Shown: piece after piece, positions 1-12,758 of the stretch
Numbering within the stretch: the first letter of the stretch is position 1
Layout of the letters: every line of letters starts with the position of its first letter
From: Laetiporus sulphureus 93-53
Taxonomy: Eukaryota > Basidiomycota > Agaricomycetes > Polyporales > Laetiporaceae
Direction: 5' to 3'
Length of the DNA: 64,000 bases
Assembly (NCBI RefSeq): GCF_001632365.1
Contig: NW_024468511.1
Location: 1,081,884-1,145,883, forward strand
Notes under the pieces: model-generated
Seen by the model: the letters and a program-made list of their open reading frames with translations, nothing else
Told to the model about the DNA's origin: nothing
Databases searched by the model: none
Program-made: the position numbers and the translations under genes

Positions 1-3000
1 AATTAGTGTGATCTCAAAATCCCTGCGATGGCGGTGGCTGACGGTGGCCGGAGTCTCATGGAAGAGCCTTGGCCAGCAAGGAGACGCACTAACACTAACC
101 TTGCAGCGCTCCGCAGTACCTGGATGAGCACCGACCTGCATCGGATCATATCAGAGATATCGCGGCGAAGCAGATGTGGTTGCGGTTTCAAAGATCGGCC
201 GCCGCCGTGGACGGCAATCCAGCAAAATCATTTGGGCGCTCAAGATTTGATGGCACTGCCGCGCTCCAGGCTGGTCCGTGCGTCCGGCTTAATGAAAAGA
301 TCGCGATGGTCGTCTGAGGGACCTGGTGACTGACAGTCACGACAGTATCTGGCATCACTGAGGAGCACAGGCGGAAGACTAATGGGCGGATAGTTAGTAA
401 CTCTATCTCTCACTGCAAATGAAACGGGTCGTTGCCGCCATCTTTCGAGTCCAGGAGTTCATCAGACACCGAGTGTGTCTGCCGGTGTTCTTGCTTCGAG
501 CAACTCGACGACAGTCCGCTTGGATTCGGAGCATTCGGAGGCAGTGCGTACGCAGTCGAAGATAATCTTTCGACGGTCGCCGTCTGAATGAGCGGTTTCC
601 TCCAACGGGCCGCACACGTTTGGAACTTGATCAGCTGAAACGAGCGGCTTAAGTGGCCGGACATTGGAAACGAGGGGGCCATGCTTCGCAACGTGCTGGC
701 ACATGTTGGTATCCGGCGGATATAAGCTGCTAGTTAAACAACATGTCGTGTGCTTATGTGCGCGCGAATTTCACATAGTATCAGTTCTGTCTTTGTCGCT
801 CGAGCACGGTAGCAGAACATTTTTGAGACCGCACGGAACTTTGAATCCGTCTCATGTCCCCAACCATGCGACTGAGGGGCAGCCGCATAACCCTCGAGAA
901 TGCGATTATGGACTTTAGGTATTTGGAGCAGAAGCTGTACAGTATCGTGCGTAGTTGCAAAGTTCAAACAAAGCCGCACCTTTTCCTTCTACGATTTGTA
1001 AGCATTCTGGGATAACGGACAGCGAAACGCGAGCCCACGGCACGCTCGGCAGGAGCGCTATACGTTAAATGCCCTATCACTTAAAGTTGGTAAAGTTAGG
1101 CGCGCAAGCATACAGGTTGATTATGACAATGACAACAGACTAGCGACTGAAATTCGCACTCGACATAACCCGCTTGAAGCTGTAGCCGCTTGCGACAACG
1201 TAGAGTTGTAACACAATTGGTGATGGCTGCCAAGAAGCATGGTGGCACAGAAGAAAAGCTAGTTCGCAATCAGGAATCCGCGAATCGTCGGGCTAAGCTG
1301 TCAGGAAGTTAACTTTGACCCATGATTGTTTACGTCAATGATGGCGGTGAATCGAGAAGGCAGAGGCACGCCACGACATCGCTGCCTCAAGGGTGGTGTA
1401 GGTTGAGGATAGCCTCAGCCTAGAGGAAGCGGCCATCGCGATTGATGGGCGTAGCAGCTCCCAGTCTCTCGGACGGATCCTGAGTGAAGGGAAGCCGGAA
1501 CCCACGGTGGAATAAGGACGCGCCCCGCTCGGCATGCTATTGCCACTTCATCATAATCATGTGCTCGCGAATAGATGCTGGGGAGTAGCTTCGCTATCAA
1601 ACCCAATGCCGCGGGAAGATGAGAGGGTTGGAGTCACCTTATTCGGAAGTTGCAAAGCCGTGAAACTGAGTCTGTTTTAGCCAAATGGAGGTGAGAAATC
1701 GAGTGAACGGCCTCTGCTAACCAATCCGGTCTCCGATACAATGCATCATGTTCTTTCATCCAAGACTAAAAGCTGCGCTTCCTTTGTCACAACGTGATTT
1801 TTCGACGCGTGGTTGAGCCTAAATTCGGCGTTGTTCTAATAATGTTAAGACGAGAATCCGGCGATGTATGATTACAAGATCCTCCGAGGCATTCGGCAGC
1901 CTCCCCAAGTCAGTGAACGCCACACAATTGGAGGCATGTCTCAGAAGCTCGACTTTAAACTTGCGGGACGCTAGAATATGAAGAGTTAAGTATGTCCTTA
2001 CACCTAAATTGGAGTTCCACGACAGTGCCGGTTTAGCACGAGTGCCACCGAACCCAATGCGTCGGCCACGCTGTCGGGCCAGGTCGAGAATAGTCATGAC
2101 AGATAGCGGGTTAATTTGTTCCGTAGGCCCACAGCTGGTGACACTTGGAACGGTTTGCAGCTAGCCGCGCCAGTCAATCTCCACAACAATTGTCACCCGC
2201 TGCGCTGGTAAGGCTGTGTAGGACATACAATGAGATGGCAACCGGGGCCTTTTGTGATGTTGAGCCTGAAGATACCCTGAAGGTGGAGTTAATCATTCAA
2301 AGCCGATGATGGATCTGAAACACTTGCGAGCCAATCCTTCATTGGGTGATGCCTTAGTCTTGTATGTCCGCCGATGAGCCTTTTGGAGCATCAGGGTTCA
2401 CTGTACCTTGCGACCTGTGCTCCTTTCCTAACCTAGACACCAGAAATGGATAAATAAGTTTCAGGAGTGGGTACGTACAGAGAGTTGTGTGTGATTGTGG
2501 TTTAGAAGAAGCTGAACAGTTGGGCTAGTGCATGTGAATCCTTGAGAAACGAACAAGTCGGATAGATTGTCAGGTGGAATATAATTAGGACTGGAATCCG
2601 TCACAACCAGAAACAGAAGACAACAGCCTCGGTCTACATCGGCGAAAGGTGATAGAATTTATGGAGTAGTTCGAGGAATGACACACATGTCGGATGGGGA
2701 ACCGGAAAAGCTTAACTTTCCGGTGGTCATTTTTGGAAGAATAACACAACGTCATCTTTGGGCGACATCGCTGTCTCCCGCGCAACGCGATATCCGAGCC
2801 TCGGCCAACACCTCGGCAGATACAATCGTATCCACAATTGATGATTCCGTGACCACGACTGCGAGTCGACTTGACCCCCCAAAGACCCATCTGAATAGAG
2901 CGAGATCGTTGGCCCTAGAGGTACTGTCGCAGTACGTCACCGGCCCGAAAACTTGCGGCGCACGACGGCAAGTCTCAGGTAAAAGCGCTTCGGACGACGA

Positions 3001-3963
3001 TTCATCATGGTGCAGGACAAGCGCAAGAGATGAGCGATCCGTCAGGCTCCGTGGACGTCGCGGAAGCAACTTCAGGGTTGATCCAATGTGTATCGCGTTT
3101 GCATGGTCCTCCCTATCTAGCTAATTTTCATTTAGCAATGTCTATTCCTAATCTACACCACCATTGCTTACTCATACGGTGACATAAGACCGTCCCCAGG
3201 CGTCGGATGAATGTTCGCTAATAATTCGCCTCATGACCTTGGTTCAGGAATCAGGAAGCGGTCCAGTGATGGATCCCTACCGATAGCTCAGAATAGAATG
3301 CATTATATAAGGAGGAGCGGGGTGGCCTAACGCTGGCGTCGGTATGTTGCAGTCCTGCTTGGGTGCTTCAGAACGTGTCTGACATACTGCGCTTCATGCA
3401 ACCTGTCATGCGCGTGATCTGAGCTGAAACAGTGCCTGAGAAAAAAAAACTCCTTTGTTCTGCTAAAAGCAAATGAGCCTTTGTACCTACTGCAACGCGC
3501 CACTTCTTTACGTGCTCATTGATTACGCTGTATGGAATGTATGTGAGCAGTTTTCTTCCGCGAGCATTCAGTGAGTTCCGGAATTCCGGTGTCAAGTGGA
3601 CCTTCGTGTACCGCGCATGCCGTCGGCTAAGGTCTGCATCCAACTCCGTAGAGCACGGGAATTGCTCCTGAAATATGTTCGAGAACCGCATGAGAGCTCG
3701 GCGAACAGAATGCAATGCACGAGGATGGCCAGACGGTTGCAAGGGCCCTGTACGTGGTGGCTGAGGCCTTGATTTATTTGTGCAAGCCAAACAAACACGG
3801 ACCCATAATCAATCAACAACCCCCCGCGGTCACGTGGACTACGCGAGACCGCGTCTCACCAGCGTCTAACTGGTGTTTCGCGCGTCGTCGTGCTCAACTG
3901 TGCTCCTGAATCCATCCTCGCTTAGCTTCTCTACTTTCTTATCTCATTATATTGCTCATTGGC
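1..3963. other. No supported gene (left end)
   Basis: I see no reading frame here that combines believable splice sites with a recognisable domain. Open frames of up to 148 codons exist near 2.7-3.1 kb and 3.4-3.8 kb, but they are open on both strands and resemble no family I know. The last part, roughly 3.8-3.96 kb, should contain the promoter and 5' leader of the LRR scaffold gene; it ends in a pyrimidine-rich stretch just before the chosen ATG. Confidence 0.5.
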
Positions 3964-6900
3964 ATGTTTGCAAGACCAGCTTGGCAAACCGACGAACTCG
4001 CGGACGAATGGGTTAACCAGGACGACGAACCTTCATCCCGTGGCCAATCCTCCTCTGACCTTTCCCTTACTCAGCCCTTGGAATCTGTTATTGTGCAACA
4101 TGGAGACTTGAATTATGGTTCTATCCATGTACGTGGGACATTCCTGGTGAAAGATGACGTCCCTGCCACTCCGTTCCTACAGCGGATGCCTGGTCGCCAG
4201 CAGCCCTCAAGCAACAATCTCTTCAGCCCCCATCCTCTGGAGAGAATGTTCGAGTCGCCACCCACAACATCACATGACAGGACTGCATCCCCTCCGCCCA
4301 GAGCCATCGTACCTGGGGTCGCGGTTACCCTATCGAAAGCCTGCATGCCTACCCAAGACGATATTGTTGCGATTCGGGCAGAAGACGAGGTACAACGCGA
4401 TTTAGCAAATCCCTATGCCATGCGCGGCATTCCGGGATCTACAGATTTTCCCTTCACATTCGAAGCACAGCTGCCCAGGTCGTCTGCTGGTGCTGGCGAC
4501 CAAGACGGAGCACATCGCGACTCAGTGCTGCCTCATATATCAACGACGGGTACGGCGCCTACACATATGGATCCTCCTCTTCGCTTGTTCCAATTCAACT
4601 ATGACACATATACGCGTGATCACCTCTCTGCGATAGTGGACTCCATAGCTGTCAACACTCCTTCGGGTGGCAGTGACACTGCAAATTATGGAGACACGAC
4701 TTCTCCGTCTGCATCCTCGCTTGCGCCTGACTCTAGTCCGTTGTGCTTACGCAGTGCAAAGCGCATTAAGCTGAGCTCTTCAACCGGCTTTCAGAGCCGT
4801 GGCGATAGAGCAGCGCTGATCTTGAGGCCGCCACTGCAGAGAAGAAAATTCAAGGGTGAGCCAAGGTTGCTGATGGCCACGGCAAAGAAGGCGACACCTA
4901 TGTCCACGATGGCCACAATCGGAACCACCCGATCCTCTGCGTCAAGGTCAACACTGACTCCTCACAGTAAGCATACATGTTGCCCTGTATCTGACTCTTG
5001 CACTAAGAAATGAGCTACAGTTCGACGATCTGCTTTCCGGAGTTCACCGCTCAGGCATCCCCCGGTGACCTTCGCCGAAGCTCCCTCAAAGGGTATCTTC
5101 CCCGCAGTCGATTACAGAGCACAGGCAGCCGATCTGATGGCGCAAATTCGGAATGATATCAAACGACCTAGACGCCCATCAATGGATGACAGCTCGCTAC
5201 GTGTCCAGGTCGATGGTGATAGTGATTCGTCGCTCAAAGTGCCATCTGGGCGCACATCACTTTTTGCGAATGCTCCTTCAAATACCGAGTGTGTGAATGA
5301 GGCAAACGTGCAACCGCTATGTACTCACGGTTTAGCCCGCTCGTCCAACGCCACTGATCCAGGCAATCGGGCACTCACGGAGAGAATATTCAAACTGTCT
5401 CTCGACCCCCGGAAGTTGGACCAATTCTCCGGGCCATCCGCTGGCGTTGCGGTGATAATAGCGGACGCTACTCCTCCCACTGCCGAGAATAGTCACGGGC
5501 ATGAGCATAATCCCACCCTCCTTGCTCCCCCCGGTATCGCCGCTGTCCAGTCTTCTCCCTTTACCCGTTCTGGTAAAATTCAGGACCTGACCCGTTTCGT
5601 CTCATCGAGCACGGCCTCCGGTACAACTCTCACGACGGGAAGCACGGGGTCTTTCGTTAAGCATCCAGGGCCGAAGCAGATCACGCGCATAACCCCAGAA
5701 GATGTCCCTACTCTGCCCGACAGGGTGGGTAGGATGGTTTTTGATAAGGCCAGTATGCGATGGGTGAAGGCAGCCACGGACACCCCAGGAGGAGGGGACC
5801 TCGATAATGCTAATGGAAAGAGCGAATACGAAAGCGAAGACCCATTCCATGACATCGAGAGTATACGAGACGAGCGGGAGTCAAGTCGACGCAGCCATGA
5901 ATCTGCGACTTCACTCGGGCGACAACAACGACGATATGATGAACGGACGCGGGAGGAACTTGACGCTCATGATGACGGAGCGGGACTGACGTTGTTCGTC
6001 TTTGACATTCCCGCTACAGATGTCATACCACATAACAACAGGAAATACCCCGAGGATATGTCGGCAATCACAGACTCTGAAGACGACCTAGACGATGGTC
6101 TCGGCGATGCAGGTCATTCGGCTGCAATTGAAGACAGCTCAGATGATTCTTTCGACGGAGGACAGAGGCTTGAAGAACATGCAACCATACCAGCATCACA
6201 GACTTCTCCTCCTGAACCTCTCATCCCGCCGCAATCGAGCGTTCCTCGCCAGGCAGCATCCCCTTTCCTGACCCCTGCTGCGCGTCAACCGACGAAAAGC
6301 AGCAGCGTAGCCCCCGCGTCTGCTCTCAAGGACCCACAAAAATTCTGCACTCCGGCACTGCAGCAAGCGCCCCGGCGCTCGGTCAGCTTCTCTGATGGAA
6401 AGAGGGACGGCCCGATAATAGGACTTGGACGGAATGCTCCCGCCCCTGATGGACCCGGAGCAGAAGCAGAAGACGGTAGTCCCTTGGCCGCGGGGACGAG
6501 CCGCAGATCATCCGTTCTAGTGCCATCTGCAAGGTCGAAGCGCATCGCCGAGATGCTTGGCGATCTCGGAGAACCCGGTGAGTAGGATGCATTTCTTCAC
6601 ATGATGTTTACGCACGTTGACAGATTGGTAGAGGAATCGCCGCTGAGAACGAGCAACTCTGCACGACCAGTTGTTGACGAGCGGCAACAACACACGGCGC
6701 CCGATCCCAGCGGCAATGAAATAGAGATTGCTACTGGTACTCCGAACTCTGACATCCCGCGAAGAGTCTTCTCCCGCCCGCAGCCTGTACAGAGCGCCTC
6801 GACCAGCGCGGCCGCACACAGAACCTTCCTCACCGAGTGCTCATTCGGAGTCGCGCACGACCGCCTCGTGCAAGTCATCACTGATGTGCAGCCGTTCGAG

Positions 6901-9640
6901 CCGCACTGGGAGAACCTGACTTCCATTGACCTGTCACGGGTGAATCTGGACAGTGTCGCAAGGCTCAAGGAATTTTTGCCCCGATTGGATTCGCTGTCCC
7001 TGTAAGTTGGTCATGACTAATTCTCGGCGGTCATCTTGACATGACGTGCCTGAGTCGACCCCGCTGCTTGTGCTAACGTACGTGTGATACTCCAGTAACA
7101 GCAACCACCTCTCTTGGCTCAGCGGCATTCCGGACACGGTGCGCTCGCTGTCAGTTGCGTCGAACCTGTATGTGCACCGCTTTCCGAGTCATATTCCGAT
7201 ATTGACTCTCATATTCGGAATCGGCTAACATGACTATCTACTCAGACTGACCAGTCTTACGTCCTTCGGGCACCTACCCAACCTCTCACACCTTGACATC
7301 AGCCACAACCAGATTGACTCCCTCCGGCGTAAGCCATCATTCATTCCTTCCACTCTATGGGAAAGGATCGCTAAGCTGTCCGGCTGAAACCAGAGCTTGA
7401 ATGCCTGCGACACCTGCGCGAGCTCCGCGCAGACGGCAATAGGATCGTCGATATTGACGGATTGCAGCAGATGGACGGCCTTGCCAAGCTAAGCCTCCAA
7501 GACAACGCCATTCGCAGTATTGATCTGCGGCAGTACCGCTGGTGAGTCCTCACGCAGCTTACCTTAGCGCCCCCCAAGGGCCGGCGGTGTATCGTCGAAC
7601 CTCTCAGGAGCAAATCAAAAAGGCTGACATCTGACATCTGTCCTGCCTGACAGGACTCGGCTAGAGATGTTGAATCTCAGCCACAACAGGCTCGCCAGCG
7701 TGGTGGGCCTCGCATCATTGTCAGCGCTTGTGGCGCTCAACCTAGGTAAGTACGTCACGTTCTCATCACCGGGAAGGAAGCGTGCCCTCGGACATGCTTC
7801 CTTCGTAATGTTCTCTGTGTGCATCAGAAGATTGGTCCTCCCCGAGGCCTGTAATCCGATATGTGTGCATCGGGCACGCCCGACGCGCGCCGACGCCCTC
7901 GCTTACTGTGTCTGTTGACTCGCATCGCGCTCAATGCTGACTCGCATTTACATCGCTCGCAGATAACAATTTGCTGGAGGAGCTGGACCCTGATGGCCCG
8001 CTCACTCGCCTCAGGCTTCTGCGTATGAGTGGGAACCGCCTCACGCAACTGAATGCATCTGCCTTCCTGCATCTTCGCACGCTCTATGCCGACAACAACG
8101 CGCTCGGGGCGATCAGCCACCTGGGCCGCCTGACCAGGCTCGAAAGCCTCTCCGTGCGGAATCAAGGCGGCAGGACCGGACTGTGAGTGGCCATCGTTCC
8201 ATTCCGTTCGTTCATTAGTCCTTTGTTGGCGATCGCATCCGGCTTGGTAGTGCGTTCGGGGTTTCCGCCGGACATGCGCACCTTGCCGGACGCTGCTTCG
8301 CGCTGATGGACGAGCAAGAAGTGCTGATGATGGATATGATGGTTTCGGGATCAGGACCTTATCCATCCGGGAAATCCGCGACGTCAAGCGCCTCTATCTC
8401 TCTGGTGAGTCCCGCGTTCATCCGTCCGTCCATTCATTCGCGGAATCGTGCCTCGTCCCTCTACCCCTGTCTCGTCCTTCTGCCCTGCACTCAATCACCG
8501 CAACAATGCTGGTCCATCGGCGACACCGGACACCGCACGCACTGACCGACGGCCTGCAGGAAATGCTCTGAAACCCGGCTTCATCTCAGAGCCGTGCTAC
8601 AACCTTCTCTATCTCGAGCTCGCCGCGTGCCGCCTTACGGCGCTTCCCTCGGACTTGGCGCGCGTGATACCCAACGTGCGTGTGCTCAACCTCAATTACA
8701 ATTTCCTCGAGGACGTGCGTCCGCTCGCGGGACTGCTCCGCCTGCGCAAACTCACCATCATCGGCTCACGGCTCAAGAGTGCACGCCAGCTCGTAAAGGC
8801 ACTCAAAGGGATGACGGACATCGAGATGCTCGATTTCAGGTACGCTATTCGCTTCGCAGAATCGCGAATGAAACTTCACCGCCGCTCCGGGGGTTTGATA
8901 GCCCCGTAAGATTGGCGAGCCACCAGCCCGCCGCCGCCTCCGCCGGGGCGACGCCTTCGTGGCTGCGCACAGCATGCATGCAATGTCGCAGCATCGGGCT
9001 ACTGCCGGGGGGCCACCGTGCGCCAAGGCTGTGGAGATGTCTCTTCCTTCCCATTCCATTTCCATTTGCGTGTGACTGAATGTGCCCATCGGATTGCTGA
9101 CCGCGACACTCCGTGTGCTACAGGATGAATCCGTGCACGCTTGGGTGGTACCTGCCTCTCCTCATTCGGGACGTGCCTGGTGCCCTGCAGCCCTCCGACG
9201 CCGCCGGCGGAGGACCTGCATCCCGCGAGGATGGGGCATGGACACATGCTAGGCCCAGCCGGAATGGGCACAAGGCCAGGGACAGCAGCCCATCTGCTTC
9301 TCCCTCGAGGGGCGCCAGTGTAAGTGTACCTACGCCGGGGGCGAGCGCCAGTGTGTGGAAGGACCTGGACGCGAAGTTTCGTCGGGATTTGCCGGACGAG
9401 GCGTATGTGGGCCGGCTTGCGTATCGCGGGCTTGTGATGCGGGCGTGCCCCGCGATCCGCGTGCTCGACGGGGTGGAGATTTCGAGGAAGGAGAGGGAGA
9501 AGGCAGAGCAGGTGCTCAAGGGTGCGGTGGGGATGGCGAGGCGGCCAGGGGAGGGAGCGGGAGGAGGTGGGCGCGCAGGTGGAGGCGAGGGCGGCATAAG
9601 CTCGATTGGAGAGCGAGAGGCTGCGTTCCATGCGTTCTGA
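3964..9640 (+). CDS. cdc11: Cdc11/Nud1-type leucine-rich-repeat scaffold protein
   Basis: This is a predicted spindle-pole-body scaffold of the septation initiation / mitotic exit network, to which kinases and the GTPase module are recruited. Eleven exons (3964-4966, 5021-6577, 6632-7001, 7096-7167, 7246-7328, 7394-7541, 7654-7745, 7963-8182, 8355-8404, 8560-8839, 9124-9640) join in phase to about 1463 aa. The N-terminal 850 residues are Ser/Pro/acidic-rich and look disordered. They contain the motif LPDRVGRMVFDKASMRWVK (about 5716-5772), which I recognise from Cdc11/Nud1 proteins. From about 6.9 kb onward come roughly ten leucine-rich repeats with LxxLxLxxN patterns, closed by an LRR cap-like segment with WYLPLLIRD and a charged tail. 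A TTG-initiated extension 12 nt upstream is open, but I chose the first ATG. Family assignment rests on architecture and that motif. Confidence 0.85.
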
Positions 9641-10554
9641 CAAACCAGCAGAGTCTGCGCGCTCGAGATTGGCTTTTGCATTGTCCGCGATTGCCGGTGA
9701 AGAAGATTTGCAGGATCTGTGCGCCGGGAATAAGGTCTGCGCCTGGATTTGCGCATCGCTGCGAATACCATGTAGAGTTTTGTATCAGGTTTCGGTGATG
9801 GACACGGTCTGTCTGGGGTACAGAACCAGTGCCTGGTCAGTCGGCGGCAGTCTGCTAGGAGCTAAGCTAGCCCTGAGTGGGAGCATCTGATGATGGGGCT
9901 GATGATCATGATACGTGGGTGAAGAGATCAAGGGCACAGGCAGCACAGGCATCGGTACTGCCCAGTCAATGTGAGCGGGGCGGCGTAGGCGTGGGTTAAT
10001 ACGGTTGATGAGTACAAGGGCGCGAGGCGCACGGCGGCGAGTAGGGTGGCAACGAGTAGAATCAGCAAGCACAGCAATGATCGTGGAGGCTGATTGTCTC
10101 GCCCGCGGCGGCGGAGAATCCGAGCTGGCCGGGGGCCACTGGGAACGGTGCCTGGGTGGACAATATGTCCTTATGGGGTGAAACGCGCGCGGACTGCGGC
10201 CGGGGAGCGGCGAGATGGCCGGAGACGGAGGCAATCTGAGATGAAGACGGTCATTAAGAGCAGCCCGTTCGGTCGAATTTTGAGCGAGATCCGGGCAAGA
10301 TGGGTGATTTATTAGACGCAATGCGGTTGCACAGCTTGCAGCGTACCTTGGGACGACTGCTATTCGCCCGCGATGGGAACCGAGCGCCGTCGCCATTGGC
10401 CCCGCTGAGCACAAGAACAACTTCCCAGGCGTGAGCGAATGTCGGCTTCCCTCCGTGGCCTACTTCCCTTAAATACTCCTCCTCCCTCCATTCGCTACTC
10501 TACGCTCCCCGCCCCCCTCCTCCTCGCCCTCCCCCGCCCCCGACGCCGGCTCTC
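9641..10554. promoter_or_regulatory. Intergenic region with CT-rich tract before homeodomain gene
   Basis: No gene is supported here. The final 100 bases (about 10447-10554) are strongly pyrimidine-rich on the + strand, a common feature just upstream of start codons in filamentous fungi, so this is probably core promoter and 5' leader of the homeodomain gene. A long minus-strand frame (9785-10420) is Pro/Arg/Ser-rich with no domain and is probably a composition artefact of GC-rich DNA. Confidence 0.4.
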
Positions 10555-12758
10555 ATGATTGACACTCCCCCGCCCCAGCCCCTCAACTCGTACAACGTCG
10601 CCCAGCTGCAGTACGCGCTGTGAGTCCCTCCTTCCTTCTTAGTTCCTCCTGTCACACCTGTCAATGTCCATCGACACGCTCCCTGTCTGGCACCCGAGAT
10701 CTGCGCGTCTCCTGCCTGATCCTCTTTATATTCGCCCGCTGTCGCCCGCAGCTCCGCTAACCTTTCCTCCAGCAGCGAAGACGGCAAGACCCCCGGGATC
10801 GACTCTTTGACTTCTGACGTCCACGTCGTCGACTACTTGTCCTTGTCGGCGTCTCCCGCCCTCGTGTCAGTCCACCCTCCGTTCACCCTTCCCCCGATGT
10901 GCTCACCCCTCTACAGTCACGCACAGGAGCAGGAGCTGGACTACGCCTCGCGCCGCATGTCAAGTTCTGCGACTTCGGACAGCAGCCTTCAGTCTCGTCC
11001 AGAGAAGCACGCTCTCTCGCCCTCCAACTCGCCTCTACCCAAGAAGGTACCTATCTCCGCTCTTCCTCGAACCTCCGCTGACGCGCGCCACCAGCCATCC
11101 CTCGATCACGAAGAGCGCGCAGACATTGACGGCGCCCGCGTCCAGCTCCCATCAATCGCCTCAGCCTTCCAGGATCGCCCCGACCTCCGCCGCGCATCTC
11201 TCCCCGCACTATACCCCGACAACGCTAGCCGCGTCCGCCTTCCCCACCCCACCCACCGCCCCACCCAGTCTTCCGGCTTCGTAGACTACCAGTTCCCCAC
11301 CCCGGACGACAAGTTCGCCACACGCCCTCGCCTCCCCGCCGACACCCAGCTCGGCCTCTACAACCCGGTCGGTGACTACGCGACCCTCCCCAGCACGCAG
11401 GTCCCCCAGTCGGGTAACACATCCTTCGGCTTTCACCCGGGTGACTATCCCCGTTCATCTGGACTGCCATCTTCGTACTCGTCCGAATCGGACAGCTGGG
11501 CGTCTGGAATCATCCGTCCCAACTCGACGCCAAGCAACGTCGCCGGAGCGCCTGGAAGTGGCCTCAAATACGACGAGACCCTACGCCACTCGTCCCTGGG
11601 CGGCCCCGTCTGTCAGCAGCAGCTCTACGGGGGTGTCACGCGCATTTCCGGACAGCACGGCGGAGCAACTGACCGCGGCACTCGCCAGTCGGGCACCGTT
11701 AAGAACGAAAGCGAGCAGTGGAACTTCCCCAGCAACGACTTCAGCATGGCCAGCCCCTCGTCGTACCCTCCTACCCCGTCGACGTCGGCTGCTGGCATGG
11801 CACCGTCCTCGTCCGCACCCTCGATCCCAGTCTCATCGTCCCCGTCACGCTCGCCACAGACGCCTGCGTCCGCGTCATCCACTCTCGTCGAGCGTCCGCC
11901 GCGAAAGCGGGGCAAGCTGCCGAAGCCCGTCACCGACTTCCTCAAGGACTGGTTGCACCGGCACTCGGATCACCCCTATCCTTCAGAGGAGGAGAAAAAG
12001 CAATTGTGCAATGCCACCGGGCTCAGTATGAGTCAGGTGTCCAACTGGATGATCAATGTTAGTGCCTGTTCTTCTCTATGCAGTCCATTAACCGCGATCT
12101 GATGCCGTTCGCGCGTATCTAGGCACGTCGCCGCATTCTTGCCCCTGCGCACCGCGCGGCAGCAGGCCCTACGACCACCACGCCCTTCTCGTCACGCCCT
12201 GGCGGCGCACAAGGCCCGTCCTCCGTACTCGACTCCGGGCGCCGCGCGTCGATGCCCACCGACAGCCTGCAGCTCTATTACCCCATGTCGCTGCAGTCAC
12301 TTGGCGACCCGCACCTGCCTTCGTCGACGCGCCAGATGGTGAGCATGACACGCAGCATGAGCAGCAGCCACGCGACCGCGGGCAACCTCTCCGCCGCAGG
12401 GCACCACGGGCACGGCGGGTCGCCATATGCGCTCGACGCACCGTATTCGGGTGCGCGCATGGGCTACGGCAGCGGTGCGGGAGCTGGCGCATCGCTACAC
12501 CCGTCGGGCTCGGGGTACCTCGGCATGGCGCTCAACGCGCCACCACCGCCGTCATTCCTCGGTTCGCAGGCTCACGGCTCGATGTATGCGCAGGGCCATG
12601 CGTCGCAAGGCGCATACATGCACAGCCCGCAGAGCGGCGGACGCATGCTCACGCCGCAGGATGACGCGCAGGGGCAGCCACAGTCGCGGTATACGTTCCC
12701 GGACCATTCGGCATCGCCGCAGCCGGGCTCGAGCTCGGGGTACGCGACGCCGCAATGA
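10555..12758 (+). CDS. TALE-class homeodomain transcription factor
   Basis: Predicted nuclear DNA-binding regulator. Exon 1 (10555-10619) begins MIDTPPPQPLNSYNVAQLQ. It joins 10773-12057 and 12123-12758 in phase for about 661 aa. The homeodomain spans the second intron: a basic lead (RKRGKLPKPVTDFLKDWL), then HPYPSEEEKKQL, which carries the three-residue PYP loop extension that defines the TALE class. The recognition helix is VSNWMINARRR, completed only after splicing at 12058-12122. Flanks are long Ser/Pro/Gly/His-rich low-complexity segments. Two further in-frame introns are possible (10866-10916, 51 nt; 11047-11094, 48 nt) and would shorten the protein by 33 residues. Known TALE proteins of mushrooms act in fruit-body development, but nothing here fixes the target. 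Confidence 0.88.

Noticed and set aside
7824..8387. 187-codon minus-strand frame
   Set aside because: Antisense to LRR exons and introns of the scaffold gene, which are phase-consistent on the plus strand.
8999..9771. Two overlapping minus-strand frames of over 210 codons
   Set aside because: They are antisense to the last exon of the LRR scaffold gene, in GC-rich DNA with low stop density.
9785..10420. 211-codon minus-strand frame between the LRR gene and homeodomain gene
   Set aside because: Pro/Arg/Ser-rich with no domain or splice support. It overlaps the presumed promoter of the homeodomain gene.
11372..12062. Alternative plus-strand frames across the homeodomain gene
   Set aside because: Arg/Ser/Pro-rich shadow frames of the long second exon. 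Only the chosen frame carries the homeodomain and joins across the introns.
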